From the NCBI RefSeq assembly GCF_954871325.1, contig NC_088776.1:18042052-18106051 (forward strand): a stretch of DNA of 64,000 nt, given 5' to 3'. The translations under genes and the position numbers were made by a program. Source of the stretch: Gordionus sp. m RMFG-2023. Lineage: Eukaryota > Nematomorpha > Gordioida > Chordodea > Parachordodidae. Positions 63,303-64,000 of the stretch are shown in pieces. The stretch's first letter is position 1; each line of letters begins with the position of its first letter. The notes below the pieces were generated by a model that saw nothing but the letters and a program-made list of their open reading frames with translations, ran no database searches and was not told where the DNA came from.

Positions 63303-64000
63303 CTAAAATATTGTGATTTATGAAAAAATGATAAGTTAGCGTTTATTCTGATTCAAAAATCTAGACGGTGGTCTGGTCCGGTGAGATATTGATATGATAA
63401 AATAACAGCACCTATACGGTAATATGGCATAAAATAAGATACTATCTTACATTTTATTCATGCAAGCCATTCTTGGGTTTATTCTATTGGACTAAGAGGG
63501 GTTTATTCAAAAGTTTTGAAACTTTAATTTATTTGACTAAAAAAATTATATAATTTTTCCCTAGTCTCCATTTCCACAAAAATATTTTTTGATTATTAAT
63601 TTTAGCCATAAAATGCTTTTCAATTTTGATGAAACTTGTAGTTGTAATTTATTTAATTTTACGTTTGTTTATTCTTCGTAATTATAATTCCGCAACCCAA
63701 TTCTTAAGAGTAAAAAAAATGTAAAAACTTATCGCTTTCCTCTTTCTTATTTTTATAATCTTTTAGATATTTGTAGATCAACCTTTTTCTTTTTCTCATC
63801 AAATCTAGAGCAATTTTTTTTTTATTTGAGAATAAATTATAATTTTGGGTATAAATTGAAGGTATCAGCCGATACTGATAAATACCGTGAATATCAATGC
63901 ATCTATGATATCAATTGTTGATATATCAATGGTGTTACGTTAGAATTTATAAGTTAGTTAGTTAGGTAGCGTTACGCTATAATTAATAAGTTAGTTAGGC
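63303..64000. other. Dystrophin intron, cut by window edge
   Basis: AT-rich DNA without an exon. Near the edge AAGTTAGTTAGTTAGG and TAAGTTAGTTAGG flank the palindrome TAGCGTTACGCTA, suggesting a tandem repeat that continues beyond the window. Confidence 0.6.

Noticed and set aside
1-64000. LTR elements, Polintons, CRISPR arrays or bacterial operons
   Set aside because: No long terminal repeats, integrase or capsid genes, spaced repeats or ribosome-binding-site-led gene rows were seen.

Overview
The window is animal nuclear DNA, very AT-rich and intron-rich, from a non-vertebrate metazoan that I cannot name. The grounds are spliced genes with GT-AG introns, a dystrophin gene (an animal family), an invertebrate-type ZZ finger in it, and a heavy load of hAT transposons, their MITEs and non-LTR retrotransposons. 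A few TTAGGG units occur inside one transposon. No LTR element, Polinton, tRNA, rRNA or CRISPR array was seen.

Layout. Positions 1-4318 (+) hold the 3' part of IST1, an ESCRT-III regulator, in four exons ending in an intact MIT-interacting motif. Positions 5216-63302 (-) hold about three quarters of a dystrophin/utrophin gene. I place 50 exons, about 8.5 kb or 2,830 codons. They run from spectrin repeats at the right edge, through two hinge-like exons, to the WW domain (10626-11045), EF-hand region (8494-10301), ZZ finger (7890-8494) and coiled-coil C-terminus (5216-7262). The CH-domain 5' end lies beyond the right edge. The genes are convergent, with about 0.9 kb between stop codons. Splice phases agree at every junction except one, between window exons 30 and 31.

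The large introns are transposon nests. Intron 13551-24105 holds an RLE-type LINE split by a 2.6-kb hAT element inside its YLDD catalytic codons, an opposite-strand copy of that LINE family, and a 4.1-kb hAT containing a 142-bp MITE, an RTE-type LINE and telomere-like repeats. Intron 24288-31881 holds a 763-bp fold-back element, a MITE nested in another MITE, and an unexplained 222-codon reading frame. Intron 43793-51199 holds several MITEs, an RTE tail and a 1.56-kb hAT. Intron 51335-53614 holds another RLE-LINE fragment and a hAT tail. Many insertions still show 8-bp target duplications.

The most interesting host-gene signal is 26541-27182 (-). It is an open frame starting with ATG after an in-frame stop, with a donor in the phase needed by the next dystrophin exon, located where vertebrates start the short isoform Dp116. 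It is a candidate internal first exon. Other signals are an exon-like segment at 23966-24021 whose inclusion would truncate the protein, and a duplicated 3' splice site and exon start in IST1. All exon edges come from reading splice signals, phases and family similarity by eye; no alignment or RNA data were available.
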